Below the pieces are notes generated by a model. The model was not told the DNA's origin. It worked only from the letters and a program-made list of their open reading frames with translations, and made no database searches. Source: Actinomyces oris (GTDB taxonomy: Bacteria; Actinomycetota; Actinomycetes; Actinomycetales; Actinomycetaceae). Taken from it: a stretch of DNA of 42,691 nucleotides. The translations under genes were made by a program, and so were the position numbers. Where the stretch lies: the NCBI RefSeq assembly GCF_001929375.1, contig NZ_MSGO01000040.1, forward strand, positions 1 to 42,691, written 5' to 3'. Shown in pieces: positions 25,690-33,892 of the stretch; position 1 is the stretch's first letter; every line of letters starts with the position of its first letter.

Positions 25690-26382
25690 ATGCCGAAGAT
25701 CCTGGGTTCCTCACTGGCTGAGCATCGAGAGCGCACGCGCACGGCCCTGTTCCAGGCCCTCTCCGAGCTCATGAGCCGGCGCAGCTTCGACAAGATCACC
25801 CTGTCCGACGTCGCCAACCACGCGGGTGTGGGGCGCACTGCCGTCTACAACCACTTCGCGGACAAGGAGGACCTCCTCCTGGCCTTCATGGAGCACGAGG
25901 CCGGCCGCTACGCCGAGGAGCTCTCCCGGGCGCTGGCCTGCACCCAGGACCCGATCGACCGCCTGCGCATCTACGTGCGCCAGCAGGCCCTCATCGCACG
26001 GCACTTCCACTTCCCGACCTCGGGACCGCTGTCCGGGGCCGTCTCGCGCGGAACCGCCGGCCGTCTGCGCGCCCACGGGGCGCTCCTGGCCCAGATGCTC
26101 TCCTCGATCCTCGCCGACGCCATGGACCAGGGGCTCATCCCCGCCCAGGAGCCCGAGCAGGTCATCCCCCTCATCCACGCCACTGTCATGGGCGGGCGCC
26201 CGACCCCCACGGATCCGGAGCAGCGCCGGGTCTACCTGGAGAGCCTGGACGCCTTCGTGCTGCGGGCAGTGGGGGCCCGTCAGCCCGCCCACGCGGTTCC
26301 CACCATCCCTCAGCCCCACGCCACCGAGCCGCTGGAGGGCGCCGAGGCCCCCGGTTCGCTTCATCACAGCGCGGTTGGCTGA
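25690..26382 (+). CDS. TetR-family transcriptional regulator
   Basis: 230 residues. Helix-turn-helix at about 34-57 (FDKITLSDVANHAGVGRTAVYNHFADKEDLL) is a clear TetR_N domain. The ligand-binding part (58-205) is Ala/Leu-rich and unlike a named subgroup, and the His/Pro-rich tail (about 206-230) is probably disordered. It stands alone with a 148-bp upstream gap; the target could be itself or the membrane protease gene that follows 54 bp later. GTTAGGGTTACCTC immediately before the ATG is lower in G+C than its surroundings and may be an operator. No Shine-Dalgarno is evident. Confidence 0.9.
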   Translation: MPKILGSSLAEHRERTRTALFQALSELMSRRSFDKITLSDVANHAGVGRTAVYNHFADKEDLLLAFMEHEAGRYAEELSRALACTQDPIDRLRIYVRQQALIARHFHFPTSGPLSGAVSRGTAGRLRAHGALLAQMLSSILADAMDQGLIPAQEPEQVIPLIHATVMGGRPTPTDPEQRRVYLESLDAFVLRAVGARQPAHAVPTIPQPHATEPLEGAEAPGSLHHSAVG

Positions 26383-26436
26383 CAGCGTGAGCCACGGGCT
26401 GCCGCGCACACGGGTGGGCCTGGCAGACTTCCGCCC

Positions 26437-27144
26437 GTGAACCTGAGCTGGACTGACACCTGGAACGACCTGCTGGCCCGCGTCTCGAACGTCGTCGGCC
26501 TGGATCCCGGCGTGCTGTGGCCGGCGCTGGCGATCCTCCTCATCGTCCTGGCCTGGGCCCCGGCCCGCCGCTGGGGACGCACCCTGGTGACGATCGTCCA
26601 CGAGGCCGGGCACGCCGCCGTCGGCCTCATGGTGGGGCGGCGCTTCCTCGGATTCGTGGTGAGCCGGGACCTGTCCGGGCACGCCGTCACCGCCGGCAAG
26701 CCCACCGGCCCCGGCCGGGTGGCCACCTCCTGGGCCGGCTACCCCGCCCCGGCCGTCCTGGGCGCCCTCGTCGTGGTCCTGGCCCTCAACGGCTGGGCGA
26801 GCGCGGTCCTGCTGCTGGGACTGGTCCTCCTGGCGGTCCTGCTGGTCATGTCCCGTTCCGTGCGCACGGTCCTGCTGGTCCTGCTCGTGGCCGTCCTGAC
26901 CGGCTCCCTGTGGTGGTGGGGCGGGCAGTGGCGCGACGGCGTCGTCGCCGGGATCGGTCTGGCCCTGCTGGTCGGGGCCTGGGACTCGCTGCGCGACGTC
27001 GCCGTCTCACGCGACCCGCGCCAGGACCACCGCACCCTGGCCCACCTGACCAGGGTTCCCGCCGGTGTGTGGCTGGCCAGCTGGTTCCTCGTGGACGCGG
27101 CGGCCACCGGCGTCGTCGTGCTGGCCCTGCGCGACCTCCTGTGA
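26437..27144 (+). CDS. M50B-like membrane metalloprotease
   Basis: 235 residues with about six membrane helices. The zinc motif H55-E-A-G-H59 lies at the end of a helix (LVTIVHEAGHAAVGLMVGRR), and SRDLSGHAVTAGKP follows, as in actinobacterial M50-family (M50B) membrane proteins. A late Asp (GAWDSLRDV) could be the third ligand. The substrate is unknown; M50 enzymes cleave within or near membranes. GTG start at 26437. It follows the TetR gene in the same direction. Confidence 0.8.
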   Translation: MNLSWTDTWNDLLARVSNVVGLDPGVLWPALAILLIVLAWAPARRWGRTLVTIVHEAGHAAVGLMVGRRFLGFVVSRDLSGHAVTAGKPTGPGRVATSWAGYPAPAVLGALVVVLALNGWASAVLLLGLVLLAVLLVMSRSVRTVLLVLLVAVLTGSLWWWGGQWRDGVVAGIGLALLVGAWDSLRDVAVSRDPRQDHRTLAHLTRVPAGVWLASWFLVDAAATGVVVLALRDLL

Positions 27145-27334
27145 GGAGAGGGCGGGGACCGAGCGAGTCCGAGCCCGCCGCCCACATGGCCTACGCTTCC
27201 TCCTGGCGACGCGGGGCCCGCAGTGCCCTCCCGCCGTCCCCGCCCGACGTCGCTCACCGCGAGCCCACAGGCGCCGTCGCGGCCCCGGGCTCACCCCCCT
27301 CCCGGACACTCCGGGATTCCCTCAAGGAGAACAC

Positions 27335-28552
27335 ATGATGCTCACCCGCAGGACGTTCGCCCTGACCTCTCTGGGGCTGGCCGTCTCGGCCACCCTCGCC
27401 GCCTGCTCGTCGAAGTCGAAGGACGAGGCCACCGAGGAGGGCAAGATGGCGCTCATCGTCCCCGACGCGGGCGAGGCCGCCGCGGAGGCGCTGTCCAAGG
27501 CGGTGGAGGCATTCACCAAGGAGACCAAGGTGGAGGTGGACATCAAGCCCGTCTCCGACGTCTCCCAGGAGCTGGCCCGCGGGATCACGGCCGAGCCGAC
27601 CATCGACGTCGTCGTCCTCAACCCGGCCCAGCTGTCCGGCTACGCCGGCTCCCTGCACTCCTGGGACAAGGGGGCGGCCGCCGTCAAGGACGCGAACCCC
27701 GCGCTGCTGACCAGCGCCACCCGGCAGGAGAGGATCAGCGCGGCGCCCAGGGACGTCTCCACCCTCGCCCTGTACATCAACATCTCGCTGTGGTCGGCCG
27801 CGGGCCTGAGCGACTCGGACTACCCGACCACCTGGGAGCAGCTCGACCAGGTGGCCGCCAAGCTCACCTCCGGTGGGGTCGTCGGTCTGACCCTCGACGC
27901 CTCCTACACGCGCGTGGGCGCCTTCATGATCCAGGGCGGCGGGGGACTGACCAGCGCCGACGGCACGAAGGCCACGGCCTCCTCCGAGGGCTCGGTGGCG
28001 GGCCTGAACCAGGTCAAGACGCTCCTGTCCTCCGGCTCGGCCGGCTGGGGCGCCGACCTGCCCGCCGGATCCGCCGCCGACGCCTTCGGCCAGGCGCAGG
28101 CCGCCATGGTGATCGAGACCGAGGCCCTGGTCAGGACCCTGGCGGACACCTACTCGGGCGTCTCCTACAAGGTGGTTGAGCTACCGGCCGGCAGCAGCGG
28201 TAAGGGAACCCTGCAGTTCCCCACCTTCTACGGCGTCGTCGAGGCCTCCAAGCACAAGGCCGACGCCATCAAGCTCGTGGAGTACCTCACCGCCGCCGAG
28301 CGGCAGGTGGCCCTGGCCGGCGCGGCGGGCACGGTCCCCGCGGGCAAGGCCGCCGGCGAGACCTGGAAGGGCAAGCACGCCGACCAGGCGGCCTTCCTGG
28401 CCGGCGTCGACTACTCCCAGCCCGTGCCCTCCGCCACCGGCACCTCGGACATCATCGCCACCTTCGACAACGAGCTGTCCGGGCTGGCCGGGGGCGACCC
28501 GGCCAGCATCCTGAACAGCGCCCAGGTGAACCTGCAGGCCGTCCTGTCCTGA
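27335..28552 (+). CDS. Orphan solute-binding lipoprotein of an ABC importer
   Basis: 405 residues. Signal peptide with Tat-type TRRTFAL and lipobox LAAC (Cys24), so it is exported folded and lipid-anchored. The mature part has the sugar-type binding-protein (cluster B/SBP_bac) pattern: IVPDAGEAAAEALSKAVEAF near the start, ARGITAEPTIDVVVLNPAQL, YPTTWEQLDQVAAKL, GKGTLQFPTFYGVV. No permease or ATPase gene is adjacent, so it must work with a transporter elsewhere or have another role. Start ATG 27335 has AAGGAG five bases upstream; the frame continues upstream but that part lacks a signal peptide. A strong hairpin follows. Confidence 0.86.
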   Translation: MMLTRRTFALTSLGLAVSATLAACSSKSKDEATEEGKMALIVPDAGEAAAEALSKAVEAFTKETKVEVDIKPVSDVSQELARGITAEPTIDVVVLNPAQLSGYAGSLHSWDKGAAAVKDANPALLTSATRQERISAAPRDVSTLALYINISLWSAAGLSDSDYPTTWEQLDQVAAKLTSGGVVGLTLDASYTRVGAFMIQGGGGLTSADGTKATASSEGSVAGLNQVKTLLSSGSAGWGADLPAGSAADAFGQAQAAMVIETEALVRTLADTYSGVSYKVVELPAGSSGKGTLQFPTFYGVVEASKHKADAIKLVEYLTAAERQVALAGAAGTVPAGKAAGETWKGKHADQAAFLAGVDYSQPVPSATGTSDIIATFDNELSGLAGGDPASILNSAQVNLQAVLS

Positions 28553-28604
28553 CCCCGGCCGCCGGCGCCGGCCGGGGACACTTCCTTGCCCACGGGGCAT
28601 GTCG

Positions 28605-28639
28605 CGCCTGCGGGGACAGGATTCCTGTCCCCGCAGGCG
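28605..28639 (+). terminator. Perfect 16-bp hairpin after the binding-protein gene
   Basis: Arms cgcctgcggggacagg (28605-28620) and its exact complement (28624-28639), three-base loop. It lacks a T-run, as many actinobacterial terminators do. It can stop reads from the binding-protein gene and, from the other side, the tRNA. Confidence 0.7.
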
Positions 28640-28676
28640 TCGAATGCCCCCGGCCGTGCAGCAACGAACAACGAAC

Positions 28677-28707
28677 GAGGGCCCGGACCGTGATGGTCCG
28701 GGCCCTC
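28677..28707 (-). terminator. Terminator of the tRNA-Gly gene
   Basis: Perfect 13-bp stem, gagggcccggacc and complement, five-base loop, starting five bases after the tRNA's CCA end on the minus strand. It is followed on that strand by a T-rich run (gttcgttgttcgttg). Confidence 0.8.
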
Positions 28708-28711
28708 GGGC

Positions 28712-28785
28712 TGGAGCGGGTGACGGGAATCGAACCCGCGCTGTCAGCTTGGGAAGCTGAAGTTCTACCATTGAACTACACCCGC
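28712..28785 (-). tRNA. tRNA-Gly, anticodon CCC
   Basis: Full cloverleaf on the minus strand: acceptor GCGGGTG/CACCCGC, D arm with GTTCAATGGTAGAAC, anticodon stem TCAGC/GCTGA around loop TTCCCAA, and T arm with GGTTCGATTCC. The anticodon CCC (28751-28753) reads GGG codons. A 3' CCA is encoded after a U discriminator. It is the only RNA gene I can support here. Confidence 0.95.
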
Positions 28786-28822
28786 GTGGCACCAGTGGAC
28801 GTGCGTCCCGGGTGCGTGCGGA

Positions 28823-28853
28823 AGTCTAACCCAGACTCCGGCCGTCTACGCAA
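28823..28853 (-). promoter_or_regulatory. Possible tRNA-Gly promoter
   Basis: On the minus strand TTGCGT (28848-28853) and TAGACT (28823-28828) are 19 bases apart, placing a start about 30 bases before the tRNA. Both hexamers are imperfect. Confidence 0.35.
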
Positions 28854-28951
28854 ATCGGCCTGCGGAGGGGCCTCACGGACCGTGCCGGCGACGCCTTCGC
28901 CACTACACTCACTCACGGATTCCCTGACGTCTTCATATGTGTGGTGAGCGC

Positions 28952-29488
28952 ATGACTGATCCCTCCAACTCTCACGAGCCCACTGGGCCCACTGGGCCCA
29001 CTGAGCCCGCTGGGCCCACTGCGAGTCCTCGCCCGGACGTGCCGGCGCTGCCCGCGGGGCCCGCCCCCACGGACTACCCGTCAGGCGGGTACCCGCCCTA
29101 TGGCGGCCCCTACGATCCCGGTGCCCAGCCGGGGTATGACCCGCAGTGGGCCTACGCGCCCCCGCCCGGTTACGGCACGCCTCCCGGATACAGTGCGCCT
29201 CCCGGCTACGGTCCCGTCCCCGGTTACGGTCCCCCCGCCTACCCGGGCAAGTCCAAGGTGGCCGCAGGCATCCTGGCGCTGCTCCTCGGAGGCTTCGGGA
29301 TCCACAACTTCTACCTGGGCTACACGGGCAAGGCGCTCTTCCAGCTCCTGGGCACGCTCTTGACCTGCGGGATCCTGGCCCTTCCGATCGCCATCTGGGC
29401 CTTCATCGAGGGCATCCTCATTCTGGTGGCCCGCCCCGGCGAGGCGCCGTGGGGTGTTGACGCCTCCGGCATGCCGCTGAGCAGCTGA
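28952..29488 (+). CDS. TM2-domain membrane protein
   Basis: 178 residues. A collagen-like Gly-Pro-Thr start, a Pro/Gly/Tyr-rich region with four PGYG/PGYS units (about 71-94), then the TM2 domain (about 99-160): two membrane helices joined by [21 protein letters not shown], matching the family's GxxGxHrFYlGr hallmark. Function in bacteria unknown. I chose ATG 28952; an in-frame ATG at 28937 adds five residues, and neither has a strong ribosome site. The tRNA is upstream on the other strand. Confidence 0.85.
   Translation: MTDPSNSHEPTGPTGPTEPAGPTASPRPDVPALPAGPAPTDYPSGGYPPYGGPYDPGAQPGYDPQWAYAPPPGYGTPPGYSAPPGYGPVPGYGPPAYPGKSKVAAGILALLLGGFGIHNFYLGYTGKALFQLLGTLLTCGILALPIAIWAFIEGILILVARPGEAPWGVDASGMPLSS
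28979..29020 (+). repeat. 9-bp in-frame tandem repeat
   Basis: Four and a half copies of cccactggg with a few changes, encoding the Gly-Pro-Thr repeats at the N-terminus of the TM2 protein. Confidence 0.8.
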
Positions 29489-29565
29489 GGCGCGGTCCGG
29501 GCCTCCCGGATCCCCCGGCCGGAGTCCGTGTGACGCCTCCGGGAGGACCTGGCACAATCGGGACC

Positions 29566-30201
29566 GTGCTGCTCTCAGACCGCGATATCCGCACCGAGCT
29601 CGACGCCGGGCGGGTCGTCCTCGACCCCTACGACCCCGAGATGATTCAGCCTGCCTCCATCGACGTGCGCCTGGACCGCTGGTTCCGTCTCTTCGACAAC
29701 CACCGCTACCCGGTCATCGACCCGGCCGCCGACCAGACCGGGCTGACTCACCTGGTCGACGTCGGTGCCGACGAGCCCTTCGTCCTGCACCCCGGGGAGT
29801 TCGTCCTGGGGGCCACCTACGAGCGCATCACCCTGCCCGATGACGTCGCCGCCCGCCTGGAGGGCAAGTCGAGCCTGGGGCGCCTGGGGCTGCTGACCCA
29901 CTCCACCGCCGGATTCATCGACCCCGGCTTCACCGGGCACGTCACCCTGGAGCTGTCCAACACGGCCACCATGCCCATCAAGCTCTGGCCGGGGATGAAG
30001 GTGGGGCAGCTGTGCTTCTTCCGCCTGTCCAGCCCCGCCCAGGCCCCCTACGGCTCGGGCGCCACCGGCTCGCGCTACCAGGGCCAGCGCGGACCGACGG
30101 CCTCCCGCTCCCACCAGTCCTTCCACCGCACCCGCATCCCCGACACCCCGGCGCCCCCCGCCGACGGCGCCGCTCCCATCTCCCAGGAGAAGCACGCATG
30201 A
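29566..30201 (+). CDS. dcd: dCTP deaminase, probably dUMP-forming
   Basis: 211 residues. Deaminates dCTP and, in the actinobacterial bifunctional type, also releases pyrophosphate to give dUMP for thymidylate synthesis. Family blocks: [39 protein letters not shown] (S103, R106), [20 protein letters not shown] (catalytic Glu129) and [14 protein letters not shown]. It follows the M. tuberculosis bifunctional enzyme closely over its whole length, then has an extra Pro-rich tail (about 192-211). GTG at 29566 gives the family start (V/M-LLSDRDI); the earlier in-frame ATG adds 12 unrelated residues. Its stop overlaps the next start (ATGA). Confidence 0.94.
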   Translation: MLLSDRDIRTELDAGRVVLDPYDPEMIQPASIDVRLDRWFRLFDNHRYPVIDPAADQTGLTHLVDVGADEPFVLHPGEFVLGATYERITLPDDVAARLEGKSSLGRLGLLTHSTAGFIDPGFTGHVTLELSNTATMPIKLWPGMKVGQLCFFRLSSPAQAPYGSGATGSRYQGQRGPTASRSHQSFHRTRIPDTPAPPADGAAPISQEKHA

Positions 30202-31325
30202 GCGACTCGACCGACTTCGCCGTCTCCCTGCCCACCGACACCGGCACCTTCACCGCCGCCTCCATGCTGCCGGTCGGGCTGCTGGACACCAACCACGTCC
30301 TGCTCCTGGCCGATGACGTCGCCCCCGACGAGGTCGAGGCCCTGGCCCTGTCCCAGGACATCCAGTCCGGCTGGGTGGGGGTCTCCAGCCTCCAGCTCTT
30401 CCCCGGGGTCTCCCTGCTGGGGCCCTGGAAGGTCGATGCCGAGATGCGCGGCCTCCTGGGTGCGCCGGAGTGGACCACGCAGCTGATGATCCTGGACTGC
30501 CCCCGCATCCGTGCCGGTGCCCTGCCGGCCGAGCTCGCCGGCCTGGACCCGCTCTCCGACGCCTTCCCCCACGCCCAGCCCACCGGGGCCGAGCTGGTGG
30601 CCCTCACCCGCCTGCGCGCCATCGCCCGGCGCCTGGCCGGGGCCCTGCGGCTCATCCCCGGAGGGGACACCGAGGAGCCGGTCCTGGTCGAGCCCAGCCC
30701 GGAGGTCTCGGCCTCCCTGACCGTCTACGCCCCGGTGTGGCTCGGCCCGGAGGACCTGGTGGCCGTCCTGCAGCCGGTGGCCCCCGAGGTGAGCGCCGCA
30801 CTGGAGGCCGTCCAGCCCCGCGGCGCCGTCGGGCTGGACGCCATCGACCCCGAGCAGCTGGAGAGCCTCGTCGAGCGCATCGGCCCGGACGTCTTCGAGA
30901 AGGCCTGGCGCGGCTCGGAGAAGGTCCGCCAGGACACGATGCGTCAGGAGATCGTCGCCGCCGCCACCGGCAACGTCATTGAGGAGGTGCGTGACGGCTA
31001 CGCGGTCGTCACCCCGGTCGACCCCGAGCACGAGGGCTGGGGGCGCATTGAGGTGCGTGCCGGCGCCACCGACGGGCTGCCCCTGGCCGTGCGCGGCGAG
31101 CCGTGGGCGCGCGGGGCGGTCCTGTCCTACGACCTGCGCTGGATCCCCCGGGACCAGGCCGACGCCTACACCGAAGTGGTCTCCCGCTCCCGGCGCCGCG
31201 AGCGCCAGACCGCCCGGGACCTGGTCGAGGAGCTCGCCACCGTCCTGGTGGCCGCCGTCTCCGGGGTGGCCGTGGATGACGACGGATTCCTCGTCTCCCT
31301 GGGTGAGGACGCCCAGGAGGCCTGA
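30198..31325 (+). CDS. Conserved-looking soluble protein of unknown function, coupled to dcd
   Basis: 375 residues, no signal or membrane helix, acidic overall. I recognise no family. Visible features are an N-terminal alpha/beta-like part ([48 protein letters not shown]), a mixed middle, a charged segment ([20 protein letters not shown]) and a helical C-terminal part rich in Arg ([20 protein letters not shown]). An ATGA overlap with dcd means the two are translated together. Codon use is typical, so it is a real gene; a DNA-metabolism role is suggested only by position. Confidence 0.8.
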   Translation: MSDSTDFAVSLPTDTGTFTAASMLPVGLLDTNHVLLLADDVAPDEVEALALSQDIQSGWVGVSSLQLFPGVSLLGPWKVDAEMRGLLGAPEWTTQLMILDCPRIRAGALPAELAGLDPLSDAFPHAQPTGAELVALTRLRAIARRLAGALRLIPGGDTEEPVLVEPSPEVSASLTVYAPVWLGPEDLVAVLQPVAPEVSAALEAVQPRGAVGLDAIDPEQLESLVERIGPDVFEKAWRGSEKVRQDTMRQEIVAAATGNVIEEVRDGYAVVTPVDPEHEGWGRIEVRAGATDGLPLAVRGEPWARGAVLSYDLRWIPRDQADAYTEVVSRSRRRERQTARDLVEELATVLVAAVSGVAVDDDGFLVSLGEDAQEA

Positions 31326-31392
31326 GAGGTCTCGTCAGGGGGCGGCGTGGGCGCCGCGCGGCTCCCGATGAGGCGTTGTCGTGAGACTTCCG

Positions 31393-31506
31393 GTACTGCA
31401 CGAGGGCGGGGCGCTACTGGGGGAGGGTCGGGTGTACTCCACGGGGGTCGGGCTCTCGTGCAGTACGCACAACCCTTGGTCAGTCCACCCCGAGGCTCGT
31501 GGAGTA
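31393..31506. repeat. Two interleaved inverted repeats
   Basis: gtactgcacgag (31393-31404) pairs exactly with ctcgtgcagtac (31455-31466). tactccacg (31435-31443) pairs exactly with cgtggagta (31498-31506). The second pair starts inside the first loop and ends outside it, so the two can form a pseudoknot or switch. Confidence 0.75.
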
Positions 31507-31537
31507 GCCGGCCGGGACGTGGCCGACTGAAACGGGA

Positions 31538-31615
31538 ACTGCGTTCTCCGTCCAGAACGTACTTCTCCCGCAGATGACTGAGGCCGCTCTCCAGTCGTCT
31601 GTAGGAGAACGCAGT
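31538..31615. repeat. 12-bp perfect inverted repeat with nested hairpin
   Basis: actgcgttctcc (31538-31549) and ggagaacgcagt (31604-31615). Inside, cagatgact and agtcgtctg (about 31571-31601) pair with one G-U-type difference. Confidence 0.75.
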
Positions 31616-31753
31616 CATCGTGGGAAAAGTAAGTCCCCGATCAGGGGCGGTGCACTGCGGCGAAATCTGGCCCGGTAGTCGTTGTCCCGAGTGGGCCGGC
31701 GTGGTTCGATGGCTCGTCCCGGGCTGCTGGACCGGGACGGAACCAGTCGGTGG

Positions 31754-31873
31754 TGTCCAAATCTGCAGCAAAGGGGCCGGCGCCCCTGGAGAGCCGTCAC
31801 ACGATCCGCAGAATCATGCGGTTCTGTTTCCACGTTCAAGGCTGAGAACTCGTCTTTGCTGCAGATATGGACA
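31754..31873. repeat. 20-bp inverted repeat enclosing 80 bp
   Basis: Arms tgtccaaatctgcagcaaag (31754-31773) and cttt gctgcagatatggaca (31854-31873), one mismatch in 20. The unit begins TG and ends CA, like a miniature inverted-repeat element, but no flanking target duplication is visible. Confidence 0.75.
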
Positions 31874-31967
31874 TCTGCGCCGCTGTCGACATCCGAGCCG
31901 CACCCGGCCGGGAGAGACCGGGTGCGCACAGGACCGGTGGACCAGCCATCACTCGCAGTCCAGAGGC

Positions 31968-32768
31968 CTACCGACGCGGCTCCTCGGACTCGAGCTCGGG
32001 GCGGGCTCGCTCGGCACCGGGCGTGGTGCGCACCGTGAGACGCTCGACGCCGACCCGCGCTCTTGCCGCATCCCAGTGCCAACCGGTGAAGCGGCGAGCC
32101 TCCACCAGCGCTCGGGCCCAGGCCACCGGCTCCTCACCCCGCTGGGCCCCCACCGCCAGATAGTGGCGCAGCAGACCGGCAGCGGCCAGGGCGTCGTCGA
32201 GCGCGTTGTGGTGGCGGCCGATCTCCACCCCGGCCACCTCGCAGCAGGTGGTCAGCCGACGCGACGGCGTCGTCATGAAATGACGCGCCCACTCCATGGT
32301 GCAAACCCGCGGCACCCGCGCACCGCGGTCCAGCATCCCCCGCACCCCCAGCGCCTGGGTGAGGAAACCGACGTCGAAGCGGGCATTGTGAGCCACCACC
32401 GCCCGCCCGGCCAGGTCCGCCACCAGCAGGTCGGCGACCTCGTCGAAGCCGGGCGCCCCGATGAGCTCCTCGGCGACGAGACCGTGGATATGGGTGGGGC
32501 CCACGTCCACACCGGCGCCGGGGTCGATGAGCGTGGACCAGCTGCGGTCAACGCGCCCGGCGGCGTCGGTGAGGACGAGCGCGACCTCCAGGATCGAGTC
32601 CGTCATGGGGGACAGGCCGGTGGTTTCCAGGTCGACGACGGCATAACCGACACCGGCGGCCTCGGCCAGCTCAGCGGCCGTGGGGGTGCAGGCCGCTTGA
32701 CCGGCAGCCATGGGGGAGCGGGGACGCAACGGGCCGCGGTCGGCGGGTGGGCGGTGGTAGAAGGGCAT
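31968..32768 (-). CDS. DEDDh 3'-5' exonuclease (DnaQ-like)
   Basis: 266 residues. Exo I VVDLETTG (D46, E48), Exo II VVAHNARFDVGFL (D132) and Exo III HHNALDDA (H187, D192) make a complete DEDDh site. It is shorter than and lacks other domains of DNA polymerase III alpha; it is a stand-alone epsilon-like or RNase T-type nuclease. A Pro/Arg leader (1-35) and Arg/Glu-rich tail flank the domain. ATG at 32768 is used, with AGAGGA upstream; ATG 32711 (MAAGQ) would remove the leader. Confidence 0.9.
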   Translation of the reverse strand: MPFYHRPPADRGPLRPRSPMAAGQAACTPTAAELAEAAGVGYAVVDLETTGLSPMTDSILEVALVLTDAAGRVDRSWSTLIDPGAGVDVGPTHIHGLVAEELIGAPGFDEVADLLVADLAGRAVVAHNARFDVGFLTQALGVRGMLDRGARVPRVCTMEWARHFMTTPSRRLTTCCEVAGVEIGRHHNALDDALAAAGLLRHYLAVGAQRGEEPVAWARALVEARRFTGWHWDAARARVGVERLTVRTTPGAERARPELESEEPRR

Positions 32769-32982
32769 CGCCCCGATCCTCTCTCGAGCCGGGAGGTTTC
32801 GCCGACTCTCGGCGCGCCGGGGGCTTCAAGACGGTCGGGCGCTTCCGGGCGGCCGGCGCTCGCGGCCGTGCCAGACGGCTCGCAGAGGGAAGCAAGAGGC
32901 CGGGTGCTTGAGGCGTCGTAAGGTACGGTCGCGAGGGCGCTCGGCCGGCCGCGTCGAGAGCCGATCCAGGCAAGGAGGAGCG

Positions 32983-33834
32983 ATGACCACCCCGGACACC
33001 CCTCAGGCGCCGGACCCGGCCCTGCCGGCGCTGGCCGCCTTCCCCTTCCCGACCGCCCTCGTCGTGACCGGTACGTCTGCCGACGGCGACGGCGTGCTCC
33101 TCGAGGCCGGGGACGTCGATGAGATCTTCCTCTTCGCCTCGGTGACCAAGCCGATCGTCGCCTGGGCGGCCCTGGTCGCCGTCGACCGGGGACTGCTGGA
33201 CCTGGAGGCCCCCGCCGGTGCGCCCGCTCCCGACGGTGCGACCATCGAGAACCTGCTGTCCCACTCCTCGGGGATCGCGGTCGACTCCGACGAGCGCCTG
33301 GCGGCCCCGGGCACGCGCCGCATCTACTCCAACCGCGGCATCGAGATCCTGGGGGAGCGGCTCGAGGAGGCCACTGGCACGCCCCTGGAGACCTGGGTGG
33401 AGACGACGGTGCTCGAGCCCCTGGGGATGGCCAGCGTCCTCATCCCCGGCTCGCCCGCCCACTCCGGGGAGGGCAGCGCCCGCGACCTGTCCCTGTTCGC
33501 CCGCGAGCTGGCCGCGCCCAGGCTCGTCTCGCCCGCACTCGCGCAGTGCGCCCGCACGCCGGTCCTGCCCGGCCTCGACGGCGTCCTGCCCGGCTACGGG
33601 CGACAGACCCCCAACCCCTTCGGCCTGGGAGTGGAGGTGCGTGGAGCCAAGTCCCCGCACTGGACCGGGACCGGCAACAGCGAGCAGACCTTCGGGCACT
33701 TCGGCCAGTCAGGCTCCTTCATCTGGGTGGATCCGGCCGCCGAGCGCCAGGCCGTCTTCCTGGGGGCCAAGCCCTTCGGGGCGGTTCACCGGCGGACCTG
33801 GTCCGAGCTCAGCGACCAGATCCTGGCCTTGTAG
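32983..33834 (+). CDS. Beta-lactamase-family serine hydrolase
   Basis: 283 residues, class C/EstB-like fold. Ser53-V-T-Lys56 is the SxxK nucleophile motif (FASVTKPIVAWAALV), Y115-S-N117 the YxN motif (RRIYSNRGIEILGERLEE), and GHFGQSGSFIW the third conserved strand. LLSHSSGI is the usual loop after helix 2. There is no signal peptide, so it is probably a cytoplasmic esterase or peptidase-like enzyme, not a resistance factor. AGGAGG lies four bases before the ATG. TAAGGT at 32919 may be its -10. Confidence 0.88.
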   Translation: MTTPDTPQAPDPALPALAAFPFPTALVVTGTSADGDGVLLEAGDVDEIFLFASVTKPIVAWAALVAVDRGLLDLEAPAGAPAPDGATIENLLSHSSGIAVDSDERLAAPGTRRIYSNRGIEILGERLEEATGTPLETWVETTVLEPLGMASVLIPGSPAHSGEGSARDLSLFARELAAPRLVSPALAQCARTPVLPGLDGVLPGYGRQTPNPFGLGVEVRGAKSPHWTGTGNSEQTFGHFGQSGSFIWVDPAAERQAVFLGAKPFGAVHRRTWSELSDQILAL

Positions 33835-33892
33835 GGGACTGCGGACGAAGGACGCCCGGTGTCCGCCCGCCCGTGGGTCGCGGCCCTCGGCC

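Larger units (their letters stand above)
31326..31967. other. Gene-free region rich in long inverted repeats
   Basis: 642 bases between convergent genes (unknown protein, exonuclease). Open frames exist but none has a ribosome site or protein-like pattern. Its right half (about 31740-31880) is lower in G+C than the neighbours. It holds several inverted repeats, listed separately, plus short hairpins at 31715-31739 (8-bp arms), 31772-31787 (6-bp arms) and 31900-31925 (8-bp arms). It may encode a structured RNA or be decayed mobile DNA. Confidence 0.7.

Noticed and set aside
31166-31771. 201-codon minus-strand frame in and beside the repeat-rich gap
   Set aside because: No ribosome site or family pattern, it overlaps the end of a good plus-strand gene, and its centre is made of inverted-repeat arms.
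31754-31873. Insertion sequence
   Set aside because: Only 120 bases with no transposase and no visible target duplication; kept as a repeat instead.
31326-31967. Retron, tmRNA or RNase P RNA
   Set aside because: No reverse transcriptase nearby, and none of the hallmark sequences of tmRNA or RNase P RNA is visible.
32983-33834. Antibiotic-resistance beta-lactamase
   Set aside because: It has SxxK and YxN motifs but no signal peptide and reads as an esterase-like family member.
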